Below, piece by piece: positions 13,463 through 25,962 of a stretch of DNA of 64,000 nt. The notes under the pieces are model-generated. The model was given only the letters and a program-made list of their open reading frames with translations. It was not told the DNA's origin and did no database searches. Source of the DNA: Montifringilla adamsi (Eukaryota > Chordata > Aves > Passeriformes > Passeridae); assembly GCA_017590115.1 (NCBI GenBank), contig JAGGNK010006448.1, positions 15,315,860 through 15,379,859 on the forward strand, in the 5' to 3' direction. Both the position numbers and the translations under genes were made by a program. How positions within the stretch are numbered: position 1 is the first letter of the stretch; each line of letters opens with the position of its first letter.

Positions 13463-15040
13463 CCCTGATGCCCTAACTGTACTCATTCCTTATATATTCT
13501 TATATATTCCTACTTTCTTTGAGTAAAACACAAATTTCTTGCAGGGGGCAAGAGGCAGTCAGACCACAGTCCATGATAGGGCCGAGACCTTAAAGCTTCA
13601 AGGTAAACTAGTCCATCATGCTTCCTGCTATGAAATCAGAAAAACCTAGGCACCTCCAATGAGATAAAAATTTCATCCATTGATGTAAAAAACACACAAC
13701 AGCTAGCCAAAACAACCTTCCAGTGAGATAAACATAATCTTTCAAAAATTGAAAGGAAATACTCCATGACTGAAAGTGAGCCTTGAAACCAGATTTTGTA
13801 TGAGATGATACATGAAATAAATCCATTTAAATATTTTAGAAGCACGAGTGTGTAATTTAGGTGCTTAATTCTGGGATGAGGTCTGGAACGAAGGAAAAAA
13901 TCTGGGAGAATAACAACAGTGCTTGATTCACATGATTTGGAGTGATTTAGTTCATCCTGCCAGAAATCTTGTGACTCCTCAGATGGTCTCTGTGACTGTC
14001 AATAGGAGCTACTTCTTATGTTTAAACACCCAGATCTGGATTTCTTCCACCTAAGCTACCCTAGTAAAAAAGAAGTAACCAAGAAGATCGTTGGAAGAGT
14101 CTTTGATTCCAGCTTATGTGGATTGGGTCTCCTTCCTTATTTGCAAGCATCTTAATTCTGTGTGCTGCTGTTGCTTTTCTACAAATGGGATTTTGGCTGT
14201 TTTGTTTGCTTATTCAAATGATCAAAGTGAACAGAAGTCCATACAGACACAAAAGTATTATTTGCTTCAGAATGCAGAGGTAATCTGCTGCAAACACTTT
14301 ATGAATAGTTGAATGAATACATGCATTGTCTACATTGATCTTATTTTTCTTGCAGACCCCACCTTTCCTTTATAAAGCCTCAAGGCTCTGAGTCCATAAT
14401 TCAGAAGGTGTCAAGCTACACATGAAGGATGATGGTTTATTAAATTTTCAAAATGCATTCCATATGTAACAGACTTACTAGAAACAGTGAGAGCAGTTAT
14501 TTGAAGTAAGGATCCTGTTTGTCTTGTTGAATCATGACTGCAATAACTGCAGGCAATTGCTTTGTCTATTGGCCAGTCTGAATTATTGACTGGATCAGTA
14601 GGTTGGGTGCAAGTTGAGGAACACTCTTCTTTCAATATTTTTGTAAAACAGCAAGTGCAATTATCCTCTGTGGTTGTGGTAAATCCACTAAAATATAAGG
14701 TTTAGTAAAATTAAGACTGCTCATTTGCTGAACAGAAAAGACCAATAAAGACCAATGAAATTCATGGCTGGGTTAGATGTGTCCTTTAGCCCATGTTACA
14801 AATGGAGAAAAATGAACTAATGTTAGAGTTAAAACAGTATGTCAGATTTAAGTCTCACACACCTTGCAAATTTGGAATTAAAAGACTTTCATATTGCTTT
14901 AGTGAATAGTTTTCATTTGGCAGTAAACAGAATGGTGTTGATGCCTTAGGTTTTTAGCTTTTGTATTTTTCAGATTCTGTACTGCTTTAGTGTGTAGTTC
15001 TGAGCTTCATATTAAGAAATGGTAAGCTGTCTTCACAGCA
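13463..15040. other. AT-rich non-coding sequence, nothing recognised
   Basis: Short frames at 13608-13826, 13636-13845 and 14411-14635 (minus) and 14091-14312 (plus) lack motifs. No repeat family was identified. Confidence 0.6.
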
Positions 15041-15396
15041 TAGCTAGACTAAATAATTCCTTTCCTAGCTTGGGACCAAAGACAGCCACCCAAATTTCAG
15101 GCCCAAGAGCATAAACAATGTGGGCTGAAGAGAGAAAAACAAGAAGGGTGGGACTTCATAATCTAAAGCAATAACTGGACAATAACTCAGATATGCTAAT
15201 GAACCAGAACTTATAAAAGTGAGACACCTCATGACTAGTCATCCATTTGGTGACCATTTTGGGTTCATCTTGGTTGTCACCCTGGCCAGGCTCTTGTACT
15301 GCCCAAGGTGTATCCATTGAGGCCTTTTAATAAATACCAAATTTATTCTTTAAGTCTGTCTAGCCTCTGTTCTAGGTCAGCCTTCACAAGACATCA
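15041..15396 (+). mobile_element. Solo LTR of the same avian ERVL-like family, plus strand
   Basis: This 356-base block aligns along its length with the reverse complement of 5123-5454. Shared segments include ATAACTGGACAATAACTC, the CTCTTGTACTGCCCAAGG / TGTATCCATTGAGG region, and the 3' end ACATCA. A TATA-like box (TATAAA, 15212-15217) sits about 115 bases before the polyadenylation signal AATAAA (15329-15334), which is the expected U3-R order. The two copies are clearly diverged, so both are old. The 5' end is set by alignment and is uncertain by a few bases. No internal retroviral sequence flanks it. Confidence 0.75.
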
Positions 15397-16980
15397 GTGT
15401 TGTTTCAGGCATTCTTTTTTTTCCTGTGGAGGATTAAAACCAATATTTCTCTGTCCTGGAAGGCATAAAGGCAGGAACATGTGTATTATTTAGCTGTTTC
15501 CTCAGCTTCTTATCTGCTACCATTCTCAACACTGGAATCAACTCAGCACACTAGAATTTTGCTTTTGCTCTGGTTTCCAGTAAAGGAAGATATTTATAAC
15601 AGATCTATAGTCACTACAGTTTATTATTTCAGTATTATAATACATAATAAAAAATAAAACAAAACATTTCAGGGATGACCTGACAGGTTCTGTTTGCCAA
15701 GTAAAAACTCATCCACAAATCTCACTTCCTTTGCCACAAAAAAGACAAAGCAGAAACAAAATAAGTATTTGAGATGCTATAGCAGTTCCATTTATTCTCA
15801 CCACAAAAAATTATCATATTCATCACAGTTTTTATCATGGTAGCTGAGTAACTGCAGTTATTTAACCATTAATTTTGAGAATGTAGGCATGTGCAATTGC
15901 ATATTGCATTGTAGCTGCTGATTCATATTAATTACTTAATGGGGACTGCCATGTCGAAATTAGTTGCTCAAGAATTTTTGCAGCTAAATTGAAGATTGGG
16001 AGCATTCTGAAATTCAGCTATAAAAGCCATTGAAACAGCTTCTAAAACTCAATTTGTGACTGCTTTTTGTCACTGGAGCCACACCAAGTAATGGAAGTGC
16101 AGCAGTAAATCTGACCTTTGATTACACAATCTATATTAAACATTTATATTGTTTTCTGTCCTGAATATCTGAGCAATTTCTATGTAGTGTGAATTGCAAC
16201 ATTCACGTTTAGATATTTAAATGGAAAGTGCTTATGACTCATTTTTATATCTATATTTTTCTCATTTTTCTTTGCACTTCACTTCTAAGGATTCTGTCAT
16301 TATACATTATCCTAAAGCTTGATTAGAAAATACTAAGAAAGCACTTTTCAGGTGTTTGTCATGTATGGTCTGAAGAATATTTTAACGCATTAAAAGAACT
16401 AATGATGCAAGACATCATTTGATATGTAGTTCATTACTAATAGACCTAATAAACTACTGAAATATAAAGGGAAGTTTGATAAAACTCAAGAAGACCATGG
16501 GAAAAAAAGAAATATATTCTTTATAATGTATATTATACTTAGAAAACATCATGTGTAGGAGGGCTCTTTCTCACTAGAACCATATACAGTAGCTATGGAG
16601 CAGACCAGAGGGAATTTGTTCTCAAAGAGATCTGGACAAGCTCTTCAACAGCTCTGAAAAGAATTTTCTAAAAAGCTAAGTCCACCATTACAAGTAACAA
16701 CTCTGAATATAGTTCTGAAAAATCTTACAAACTATGAATCTTACATGATTAAAAACAGATTTTATAAAAGCCTATTTATTGAGCACAACCCTAAGTAGTA
16801 CCCACACATTGCTGGAAAAATCCCACCTCTAAAATAATTTGGCTTCAAGCAACATCCATGAGTGCAAGCTTCAAAAAACAGTTTCAGCTGCAATTGATAA
16901 ATCTGCTTAATGTCTTTTATCATCTTCCTTATTTTCCCAGAAAATATTTAACTATTCCACAAAGTGAAATTATTTAGCAT
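15397..16980. other. AT-rich non-coding sequence, nothing recognised
   Basis: No exon, RNA gene or repeat was recognised between the LTR and the CR1 copy. Confidence 0.6.
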
Positions 16981-17650
16981 CCTAGACTATCTCAAGTTGG
17001 AAAGTACCCATAAGGATCAGGTCCAATTCCCTAGAACCACCTAAAAATAGACTGTGTGATCATCATTCAGGTGCTCCCTGAACTCTGACAGGCTTAATGT
17101 CATATCTACTTCTCTGAAAAAACTGTTCTAGTGCCCAACACCCTCCCAGTGAAGAAGCTTTTCCTAATGTCCAGCCTGAACTTTCCCCAATGCAGCTTCC
17201 TTCCATTTGCTCAAAGCCTGCCGCTGATCACCAGGGAGAGGAGATCAGCACCTTCCCCTCCGCATCTGCCTGTGAGAAAGCTGTAGACGGCTATGAGCTC
17301 TCCCCTCAGCCATCTCCTCTCTGAACAGGCCAAGGGACTTCAGCTAAACCTTGTAAGTCTTGCCCTCAAGGCCTTTCACCATTTTGATCACTCTGCTCTG
17401 TACACACTTTAATAACTGTATCCTTCTTGTATTGCGATGTCAAAACTGCGCACACTACTCAAAGTGAGGCTGCACCACCACAGACCAAAGCAGGACAGTC
17501 ACCTCCCTTGACCAACTGATGATGATTTTCTTGATATCTTCCAGGGCCCTTGGGCTGCCAGGGCCCATGACTGACTGATATTCAAATTGCCATCGACCTA
17601 TAGCTCCAGATTTCTTTCTGTAGGAGCCATTTGGATTGTTCCATTTCAGT
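16981..17650 (-). mobile_element. CR1 LINE fragment (3' half of the element), minus strand
   Basis: Read on the plus strand this is the reverse complement of the CR1 3' region. The order is AAGTTGGAAAGTACCCATAA, CAGTGAAGAAGCTTTTCC, CTAATGTCCAGCCTGAACTT, then the blocks corresponding to CTCCCCTCAGCC, TTTGATCACTCTGCTCTGTA and AAACTGCGCACACTACTC. CR1 elements are target-primed non-LTR retrotransposons that usually lie truncated at the 5' end, and this copy fits with about 670 bases. The tandem ATTCTATG tail normally found at the 3' end is not preserved. Frame-breaking changes make it a dead copy with no coding capacity. Confidence 0.9.
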
Positions 17651-20600
17651 CAGAGTATCCTATAATCTAGCTAATCAATGTTATGACAATTGTATTAATT
17701 TAGACCAACAAACAAATCTCAACACATCCATGCTATATTTGAATATTTACTTGTCTCATGATGTACCAGTTAAGATGCTTAGGTGAGTTCTTCAGAGAGC
17801 ACTTTTTGCTCTATGACTATCTTCAGGTTGGAGTCAAGTAAGAAGCTCTGACCTAAGACTGCTGCAGAACCAGGTGTCAGTAGGAGAAATAGGCAGAGGA
17901 ATAGTTAACTGGAGGTCTTGGAATGGGTTTGCCCTCGAGCTAGCACATACTTGTAAGCCTGTAAAAATGTCATCACTTCAGGCCCTTATTCACATAAAGG
18001 GTTGTACTGACAAACAGACGTGCTTTTTTGATAGGTTTAGAGTCTTGACTAAATGTGCCAATCCAATTCTTAGTCTATGAATCCTTCCAAAGAAGAAATG
18101 TAAGGATTTTTTTTTTTAATTTACTTATTCTGCTTCTCCTTTTATGATGCTATATATGTTCCTGTGGCTAAGCATATTCATAACATTCCTTGTAAGAGAC
18201 AGAAATAAGTATACTTGATTTAGAACCACTTTTGGAGAGACTCTGAAGTCCTTCAGTTTCCAATTTTACTGCTAAATACTAGTTACAATTTGCCAGGCAA
18301 AATTATAGCCAACTTACAATGATCACATTTTATTATGTATTGCAATGCTGGATAATATTCTTTGCCTTGTGGAAAAGCGGGTAACATAATGCTTTAAGCA
18401 CTACAATACAAAAGACATCAAAGAATTGAAATTGTCTCTAGATAATGTAAAATATTAGATTCCCTAAATTTTGTTTTCCAGGATCAATGTTCAATACAGT
18501 GTTCTTCAAAGGGATTCCACAGTTTCCTTTCTCTACACCAGTCCCTTCTTTAAATTTTAATCTTGATGCTAAAACTGTTCCCCAGCTGGATCCTTATATC
18601 TTTCTGTTTAGTGGCCTACCATGCATTCCCTTGAGATGATTTATTGCATGCAATAGAGCACATTGTTATAAACTACTTCTGAGTTTCAGATAATTTGCAT
18701 GTTACAAAAGTGGATGTAGCAGAACAATCCTCTATATTCATGTTCCCTGGTTCCAGATCTGCTGCAGCTGGAGCTAACTTGAATGTTTTCCATCATTACA
18801 TATATACTTTTATCATATTTGAATAAGAATGTAATATGAAAGGCAGTTGGCTGTGGTCAGTGGGCAGTGTAGCTTGAGCTGAGTGATGTGAGTCAGCACC
18901 CATTTCAGGGCTCAGTCAGTGCATGCTCACTGTTTCTAATTTCATTTTCTGTCAGGAAACAATTAAAGACAGAGCCTACAGCTCTTTTCCCCGCAGACAA
19001 CACACTCTTATGCCTCCCCATCACAAATCTGGCAGTTACTAGGTCAGCTTGTATTTTCCATTTTTAATCCTTGATGTTATTTCTCCTTTTCTGATTTAAC
19101 ATACAAGAAAAACAACAGCAGCAAAACCTCCCAGAAAACATCCCTGAAAACAAAGAAACCAAAATATGATTCAAGTACTTGTAGACATGGAGAAATCATT
19201 GGTTTCCTTAGCAACAGAATGCAGTTCTATAATAAGAACAAGAAAGCAATTAACCCTCTAATGTGAGATAATGCTGGAAACACACACTTAAGTCTGAATA
19301 ATTTTTTGGCTATTTCTCTAGCATATTAACATTTTAAATTATAAAGGCAAATCTCTGGTTAGTCATCCTATTAAAACAATTGGGAAATTCCCTGGAATAG
19401 AGGTACATGCATTGAATGGAAAATATCCAGATTGTAGCCTGTAATTGTTGGTCCTGATAGAAGCAGCTGTGTGGCCCTGTAATTTGATTATACAGTAAGA
19501 TGGCTTTCTCTCCTGTTGTGCTTGCAGCTAAGATATGTCTTAATAGCTGCTTGGAGAGATGTATTGTCACAGATTTACTCCCTTGGTCTCCGATAATGGT
19601 TTTTCCTCATCCTTCTCTATGAAGTTGGGAGAATCTTGCCTTCAAATATGTATTTGGGTGTGAGTATGCTCCTGTGAAATTAAAATCTTTACAGTTAGTA
19701 CTCAGAAATGCAGGCTTTGACAAATATACCGTGATTCAGTGGAATATGTAAACATTCCCCAGACTTTAAGAACCAGAACAGTTTTAATGATTTCTCAGTT
19801 ACTATCTCTCATGTATTAATGAATGTCCAACCACATGGCTTGACCATCTACGTAGAATTTTTCAGACTTAGAGGTGGGTGTGGTGTAATCATCTGATTTC
19901 AGAATTCCTGTTTATGTAGATTTTTAAAAGTGCTGCAAAACTTATTATACTGCAAACAAATTAAGGCTTAGCGATTGCTAAATATTATGAAATAATACTG
20001 AAATGAAACAGGTTGTTTTCTGTAATTTTTACTGAAAGAATGGTCATCTCTTATGTAAAAAATCTCCCTAAATATTATTTAGGAGTGCATATGTGTCATG
20101 TTCATGAACTTTTTTATTTCTCATTATTTATTTTTCTAATACTTTTGGCAAAACAAGGCAAATTACTCTCCTTCCACAATAACTGTATAACCCAGCTAAC
20201 TTCTGTGGGATTTTCTCAGCATTAACAAAAGGCAGGGTTTTGCCAACAATTTATGCCTTGCTCCTTTCATGGTGCTGTGTCAAGACTTATTAGAAGGGAG
20301 GTCAGACTTGCTTCTGAAGCGGTGACAGGAGATATAACATTTCAATGTACCCTTCACTGAGAAAATCTTTTAAAAAAATTTGATCAGTCGGGTTGAAAGA
20401 TACTATGTACCCCTATTTCTAAACTGTATCTAACTGTCAAGATGTCTGAGATTGCATATTAGACATGGTCAGACTTCTGCCCCATCTGGTTGATCAGAGC
20501 CAGTCAACGTGAGATTATTCAATTTTTTTTTTTTTTTTAGTTCTTTTTATTGTGATAGAAAAATACACTATAAGGATACAGGATGTACACAATTGTTTGT

Positions 20601-21062
20601 AAATATAAAACCAAAAATTCTTAACTTTGTCATACGTAGTTGGAACAGACAGAATCAACTCTCAGGTTTTGTTTCCTTCCCTCATATAAGAAAAAATATA
20701 TAGAAGGTTTTGCTCTGGTATTCTGTCATGATACCTATCATCTATAGTTTTCACATGTACTGTGCTGTGTGTGAATACGTGCATAATAATGTGCCTGCAT
20801 ATGTGGAGAGTTTTTTGTCTTTTTCTGAAAAATAGTCCTGCTAATGAAAAACTTCCACTTTGGAACTTGTAATATTCAATCCCTTTTCAGTCAGACTGAA
20901 AATGTGTAAAAATCTCTTCAATTTCCATGAAAAGGTTTCTAGTTATACTTTGTGAGAGTAGTGTACAGATATAGCCATCTATAGGAAAGAAGGAAGAGAT
21001 AAAAGGAGCTAAATAGAAAATATGAGTGAGAATAAAAGAAATACTTAAAAAGGACTTACAAG
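17651..21062. other. AT-rich non-coding sequence, nothing recognised
   Basis: The frame at 17874-18080 (plus) and several of 60-80 codons between 19334 and 20703 have no motif. I recognise no repeat or RNA gene. Confidence 0.6.
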
Positions 21063-21366
21063 AAAAATGAAGGACTTTTTTTCCAAGACCTGAAAAAAAC
21101 AAGAAAGAAGAAGTGGTTTTAAACTGAAAAAGTCTATATTTAGGTTGAGCATATCGAGTAAATAGTTTATGATGAGGATTGGAAGGCACAGGAACAGATT
21201 GTCCAGAGAAATTGTGAATGCCCCATGACTAGAACTATTCAAAAGCAGATTGGACATGGCTTTGGGCACCCTGATTTAAGGAAAGATCTCCCTCTCCACG
21301 GCAGAATTATTTGACTTGATTATCTTGATGGTTCCTTTCAATCCAAACAACTCCATAATTTTGTGA
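21063..21366 (+). mobile_element. CR1 LINE 3' fragment, plus strand
   Basis: The block follows the CR1 3' order: TTTTAAACTGAAAAAGTC, TTTAGGTTGAGCATAT, GGCACAGGAACAG, TTCAAAAGCAGATTGGACAT, GGCTTTGGGCACCCTGATT, AAGATCTCCCTCTCCACG, TTGATGGTTCCTTTCAATCC, and a worn ATTTTGTGAT end. About 300 bases survive, so it is a short 5'-truncated insertion. It contains parts of chance open frames but encodes nothing. Confidence 0.88.
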
Positions 21367-22629
21367 TAAAGTCATGGCTGCAGACTCGTTTGAAAATATA
21401 AACTATTATCATTTGGTTTCATAGCCAATGGACTTCCACATCTAATATTTAAATATCTTCACTTACTGAATGACAAAACATTTTTCACAGAAGTCTTTTC
21501 AGGACTTATGGTGAGGATCATCCCCAGGACCCTTGCTGTTTCCTTGTGGATGGCATAATTTTAGTGTCTTATAGTCGCTTGTCTGGACACTGCTGTTACA
21601 AAATCCACACAGTGGTTGCCGCCATTCTTGTTTCTCATTTTTCTCAACCACCACTCATCACTCGATTCCTTTAGGAGAAGCAATTGCATCTCACCTGTGT
21701 CCTCTGAACTTTCTAAGGTCTATTACTTTCTAGAGTTGAAGGGACCACTGTGTAATGATTAACAGAGGGACATGTACCATAAGGCTGCTTTCTCTGACGC
21801 TTAATTCAGACCTTCAGATATGCTTCTGACTGTAAGGATATAGATTGCTCCAGTCACAATCAGGAAGGAGTTAAAAATGTATTTATATATTTTTGTCCAT
21901 GAAAACCAGGTATGAATCAATATATGATCAAATCATATTAAAGGTAATTAAATTCTCAAGGAAGCAAATAATTTGCAATATATACCTTTAAAAAATCATG
22001 TCATGCTATCTAAATATTATTTATTTTCATTTATGTATCAATATGTGTGCTTTTGTGTGTGTAGTGAATAGGAGGTCATTAATTCCCAAATAAATCCTGA
22101 TAGATGTGGAAAAGATGGATCCTTCAGCTGTAGTGAAAGATCAGTATCCTTCACTGAAACATCAGCTGCAGTCAGATGTTAGATTTCAGGACATGACAGA
22201 AAGTCAGTGCATTTGCTAAGAATGGCTTTGATGCTGTAGAGACAAAATAGGCTGAAAGCCTAACTGAGCTCAGATGTTGATAGGCAGACAGTAAGGAAGA
22301 TTATATGATTTTACTGAAGAATAAAGTTGGTACAATTTCAGTGTCTGGGGTTGACACAGTACATTCACTGCAGTAATTTACATCTAGCACTTGACATTCA
22401 CAGTGGAGGGATCTATAGGTTTTTAAAATGTCTTCATATTGTATCAGAACTGACCAGAAGTTTCCTGAATGATGACAGTCAAGTAAGATGAGTATTTTAA
22501 ATGCATGATAAATATAATTTCCTGTAATCTTTTTGTATATGGGTTTACAACCAAATCTGAACTTCTTCTGGATTATTTAGGAGTTATATGGATATTCCAG
22601 TTCCAGTTTTGATCCAGCCACAATGTACT
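21367..22629. other. AT-rich non-coding sequence, nothing recognised
   Basis: No supported gene or repeat was found between two CR1 remnants. Confidence 0.6.
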
Positions 22630-22875
22630 TGCAGATGACATTAGACTTGGAGGTGCTCTTGACTCTCTTGAAGCGCAAGAAGTGATGAAATTTAACAAGA
22701 ACAACATTTAACTACATATGAAAATATATTTCCTTACCAAGAAGGTAAACAGGCTCATCAATACCCCCACAAAGCACTTAATAAAATGCTTTAGCTTTTG
22801 GTCAGTCCTGAAATTGTCAGTGAGTTGCACTAGATGATCACTGTTAGTCACTTACAGCTGCAAATATTCTCCCCT
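22630..22875 (+). mobile_element. Heavily decayed CR1 LINE remnant, plus strand
   Basis: Two stretches in correct order betray CR1. The first is TTGCAGATGACATTAGACTTGGAGGTGCTC...GATGAAATTTAACAAGAAC (split here for length), matching the reverse-transcriptase tail of CR1 ORF2, which encodes an F/L-A-D-D-type core followed by a MKFN-like motif. The second is TTGCACTAGATGATCACTG ... CTTACAGCTGCAAATATTCT, matching the 3' UTR end. The DNA between them is short or unrecognisable, so the copy is internally deleted and old. Confidence 0.65.
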
Positions 22876-23419
22876 CCCCTTCTTATTTTCCCTTCAAGCC
22901 TTCTTTCATTATGATTTTAACCAAAATATAGGGTATTCCAGTGCTACTCCTGATCGGGGTTTGAGTCATAGGTATCAGACACTTAATTAGACATCCTTCG
23001 AGAATGTGTCAGTTTCCAGGGGAGAGCATGCAACAGTAAATGGCAAGGAATTTTTAAAGCATCCCAGACTGCAGGACTGGTTTCAGGTGGGTAGGATAGG
23101 TCTGGAAGGGTGATATGTAATCAGAGGTGACCCCTTTTGTTACTATAAAGTTCTAGTTAGTATATTTTTATTAACTCCAAATCAATTTGGAGACACAGTC
23201 AAAGCCCCAGAAAAAAAGAAAAAAAAAAAAAAGAGAAGGAATTATATATCTCTTAATAAAAATTATATTGCCCAAGTCCTTTGTACCATTTTCATTTTGA
23301 AATAAATGTAGTTGGATACCTAGTTACTTAGCTTTTTCTTTTCAAACAACATTCATACATAAGTCCCATCTACATGTGGCATCTTAAATCCTATTATTTC
23401 TTACTAAGTGCCAAGATTT
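22876..23419. other. AT-rich non-coding sequence
   Basis: Contains a short interrupted poly-A stretch near 23212-23232 and nothing else recognisable. Confidence 0.6.
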
Positions 23420-23540
23420 TTATATGTATATATATATATATANNNNNNNNNNNNNNNNNNNNNNNNNNNNNNNNNNNNNNNNNNNNNNNNNNNNNNNNNN
23501 NNNNNNNNNNNNNNNNTATATATATATATATATATATATG
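23420..23540. repeat. TA dinucleotide microsatellite containing an assembly gap
   Basis: TATATA repeats run into the gap from both sides (23420-23442 and 23517-23540), with 74 undetermined bases (N) at 23443-23516. The gap is most simply an unread part of the same microsatellite, and its true length is unknown. An apparent minus-strand open frame across it is an artefact of N bases. Confidence 0.97.
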
Positions 23541-25264
23541 TATATGACATTGAATTCCAAATGTGAGACATGACAGAAATCTTGCACACTGTAAAAGAGA
23601 TAAATGTCAAGTTTAAAACTGTACCAACTACTCCTGACTTAAATGTAAAACCAGACCTTTTTACCTGTTCCACCTAAGCAGCACAATCAGAATAAAAAAT
23701 CAACAGTTTAAAAAAGATATTTAATTCAAGTGGCACTCACTTCATGAGACTTTATTTGAGCTAATATCAATTGTTATCAGTGTATCTCTAGGTCATCTTT
23801 TCAGTGCACTTTTTTACCACACACATGCTAGAATTGTAAATCTATTTTAAGTATTTCTAATGAAACAATTTTAAGTGATTATATTAATTATAGCAAATAA
23901 TTCAATAATGAAATATTTAAATTCAGTGTCAAACCTTTATTTTTAAGATGGAAACATTTATATTTACTCTTCTTCTTTACCTAAATGTGATTTTTACAAA
24001 AAAGGGCAATTTTCTGATACAATTTGAGGTTATCCAATAATGTAGAAAATAGAATAGCAATAGCAGTTAAAACAAGACAAACCTATCATAACAGAATGAA
24101 AACCACATTATAGTGAGTAACATATTACAATCAGCACAACTGCACTTGTTTATAAGAAAGTTAAACATTCTTTGTAGTACTTATGAAATTTTAAATGACT
24201 GAACATCTTTCCTTCTCAAAATCCCTCAAAAAAGAGAAACAGGGCAAACCCAAAAAAGATAAAAACATGAAGAAAGAAAGCACATTTACCTCAGCTGAAA
24301 CAGATAAACTGTCTACATGTAAACTGAAACTGCAAAAAACAGAACTGATATTTGACTTCCAGTGCATGACCCTTGGGGATCATGAAAAATTTATCCTTTA
24401 AGAACCAGTAATAACCTGACAAAAAAATAGTTTGAAGCCTTATGTCCAATGCATTGCAAAGGAACAATTTTTCTGACTTTTTTTTGTCTTTTACTCTTTT
24501 TGACATAAATATTTCCTTCTTCTTGTTCAAATCCTTTTACAGTATTATTTAAAACAACAAAAGGAAATTAGTTCTGTCTCAAAGAAAGTAATGCATTCTT
24601 TGCATCTTACCAGCCTAAACTCATCATGCTATCTTCGCCTTTGTGCCAGCTGTTTACGGGAGATTAAGCGCTATCATGTTTTTGCACTATCTCATAAAAA
24701 TTGTCATAAAAGTAAGGGTGAGGATGAATTATCTGTGTCCTTATCTTCTCAAGAGTATATTAAAAATATTGATTAAGCCATCCGCTCTTCAGAGGTGGGT
24801 TTCTTTGTTTGGTTTTTTTCCTTTGCTTTGAAGAAGAATCTGGGTCACAGAAGGATCTGACAAGTGAGAAATAGTTACTTGGATTCCTGAACACAGTAGG
24901 AAATACAGAGGGACACTAGAGAGAATTTGTGAAAGTTTAGAGGGATAAAGAGTATTGGAAAAAAAATATACGATAATAAAGACTTATCTTACTTCTCCTG
25001 TGACCCATCAACTTGTTGTCTTTTTTCCAGTGAAATAACATGTGCAAAATGATTCAGAGGAAGATACATAATCAGAAAACAACTAACAGACAGTGGGTAG
25101 CATCACTATGAATATATACTTAGTTTATCTTATACTTGTATTTTTAAGTGACCCAGGAATATCTTCCATTTCCTGTGTTCCTGTTTGATGCAGATCTCAG
25201 CCTCTGTGCAAGTGTCAGACCTGGAAGATTTCAGCCTTCTTCTCACCCTCACAATTATTCCTAT
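23541..25264. other. AT-rich non-coding sequence, nothing recognised
   Basis: Lysine-rich chance frames occur (24195-24401 plus, 24291-24530 minus), translated from A-rich DNA. No exon or repeat could be supported. Confidence 0.6.
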
Positions 25265-25962
25265 AGCAAGGAAATTCTGGAGACCTTCATCTTTATTTGG
25301 AACACCAGAAGATACCAGAGGACAGAAATCCCAGGTCCCAGAGACCAAGGGGAAAATATGGAGCAAGGTGGATGTATCCTTGGTGGAAAAGGATGAGGTT
25401 AGGGACCTTAAGCATTTTTTAAGCACATGAAGGTCCATGGACCCTAACTAGATGCACCCACAAGCTCGGAGGAAGTCGCTAGATGACATTACAAAGCCAT
25501 TCTTGGTAATATTTGATCAATCATGGTGACTGGAAGACATGACATAGACTGGAAGAAAGCAAATGACCTTGATCCTTGGGAAGGTGATGGAGAATCAAAT
25601 CCTGGAAATCATTTACATGCACATGAAGGAAAAAAAAAATCATTAGAAGTGGTCAAAATGGATTCAACTAGGGAAAGACATGCTTGATTAACATAATTTA
25701 CCTCTCTGATTAGATGACTGGCCAGGTAGATAAAGGGAGAAGAGTGGATGTTATCTGACTGGACTTCAGTAGGATCTTTGAGATTTTGTTCATAACATTC
25801 TCATAAACAATTCACTAAAGTATGAGTAGACAGTGAGGTAGACTGAAAACCTTACAGCAGGGCCCAGAAGATTGTGATTGGTGATAGTAAGTTGAGTTGG
25901 AAATCTGAAACAACAATGTACTCCAGGAATACATATTGGGTGCAACTTTTAACGCAGGGTCA
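25265..25962 (+). mobile_element. CR1 LINE ORF2 fragment (reverse-transcriptase region), plus strand
   Basis: The DNA follows the CR1 ORF2 path: CAAGGAAATTCTGGAGACC, AATCCCAGGTCCCAGAGACC, GGATGAGGTTAGGGACCTTA, AGATGCACCCACAAGCTC, GGGAAGGTGATGGAG, AAATGGATTCAACTAGGG, TGGATGTTATCTGACTGGAC and TGTGATTGGTGATAG. In intact CR1 this codes for the linker after the endonuclease and the first reverse-transcriptase blocks. Here the frame is broken by several indels and stops, so it is a pseudogene of the transposon. It stops abruptly where an opposite-strand CR1 begins at 25963. The left edge is approximate. Confidence 0.85.

Noticed and set aside
23404..23673. 89-codon frame across the gap
   Set aside because: It contains N bases and TA repeats translated as Tyr-Ile runs, an artefact.
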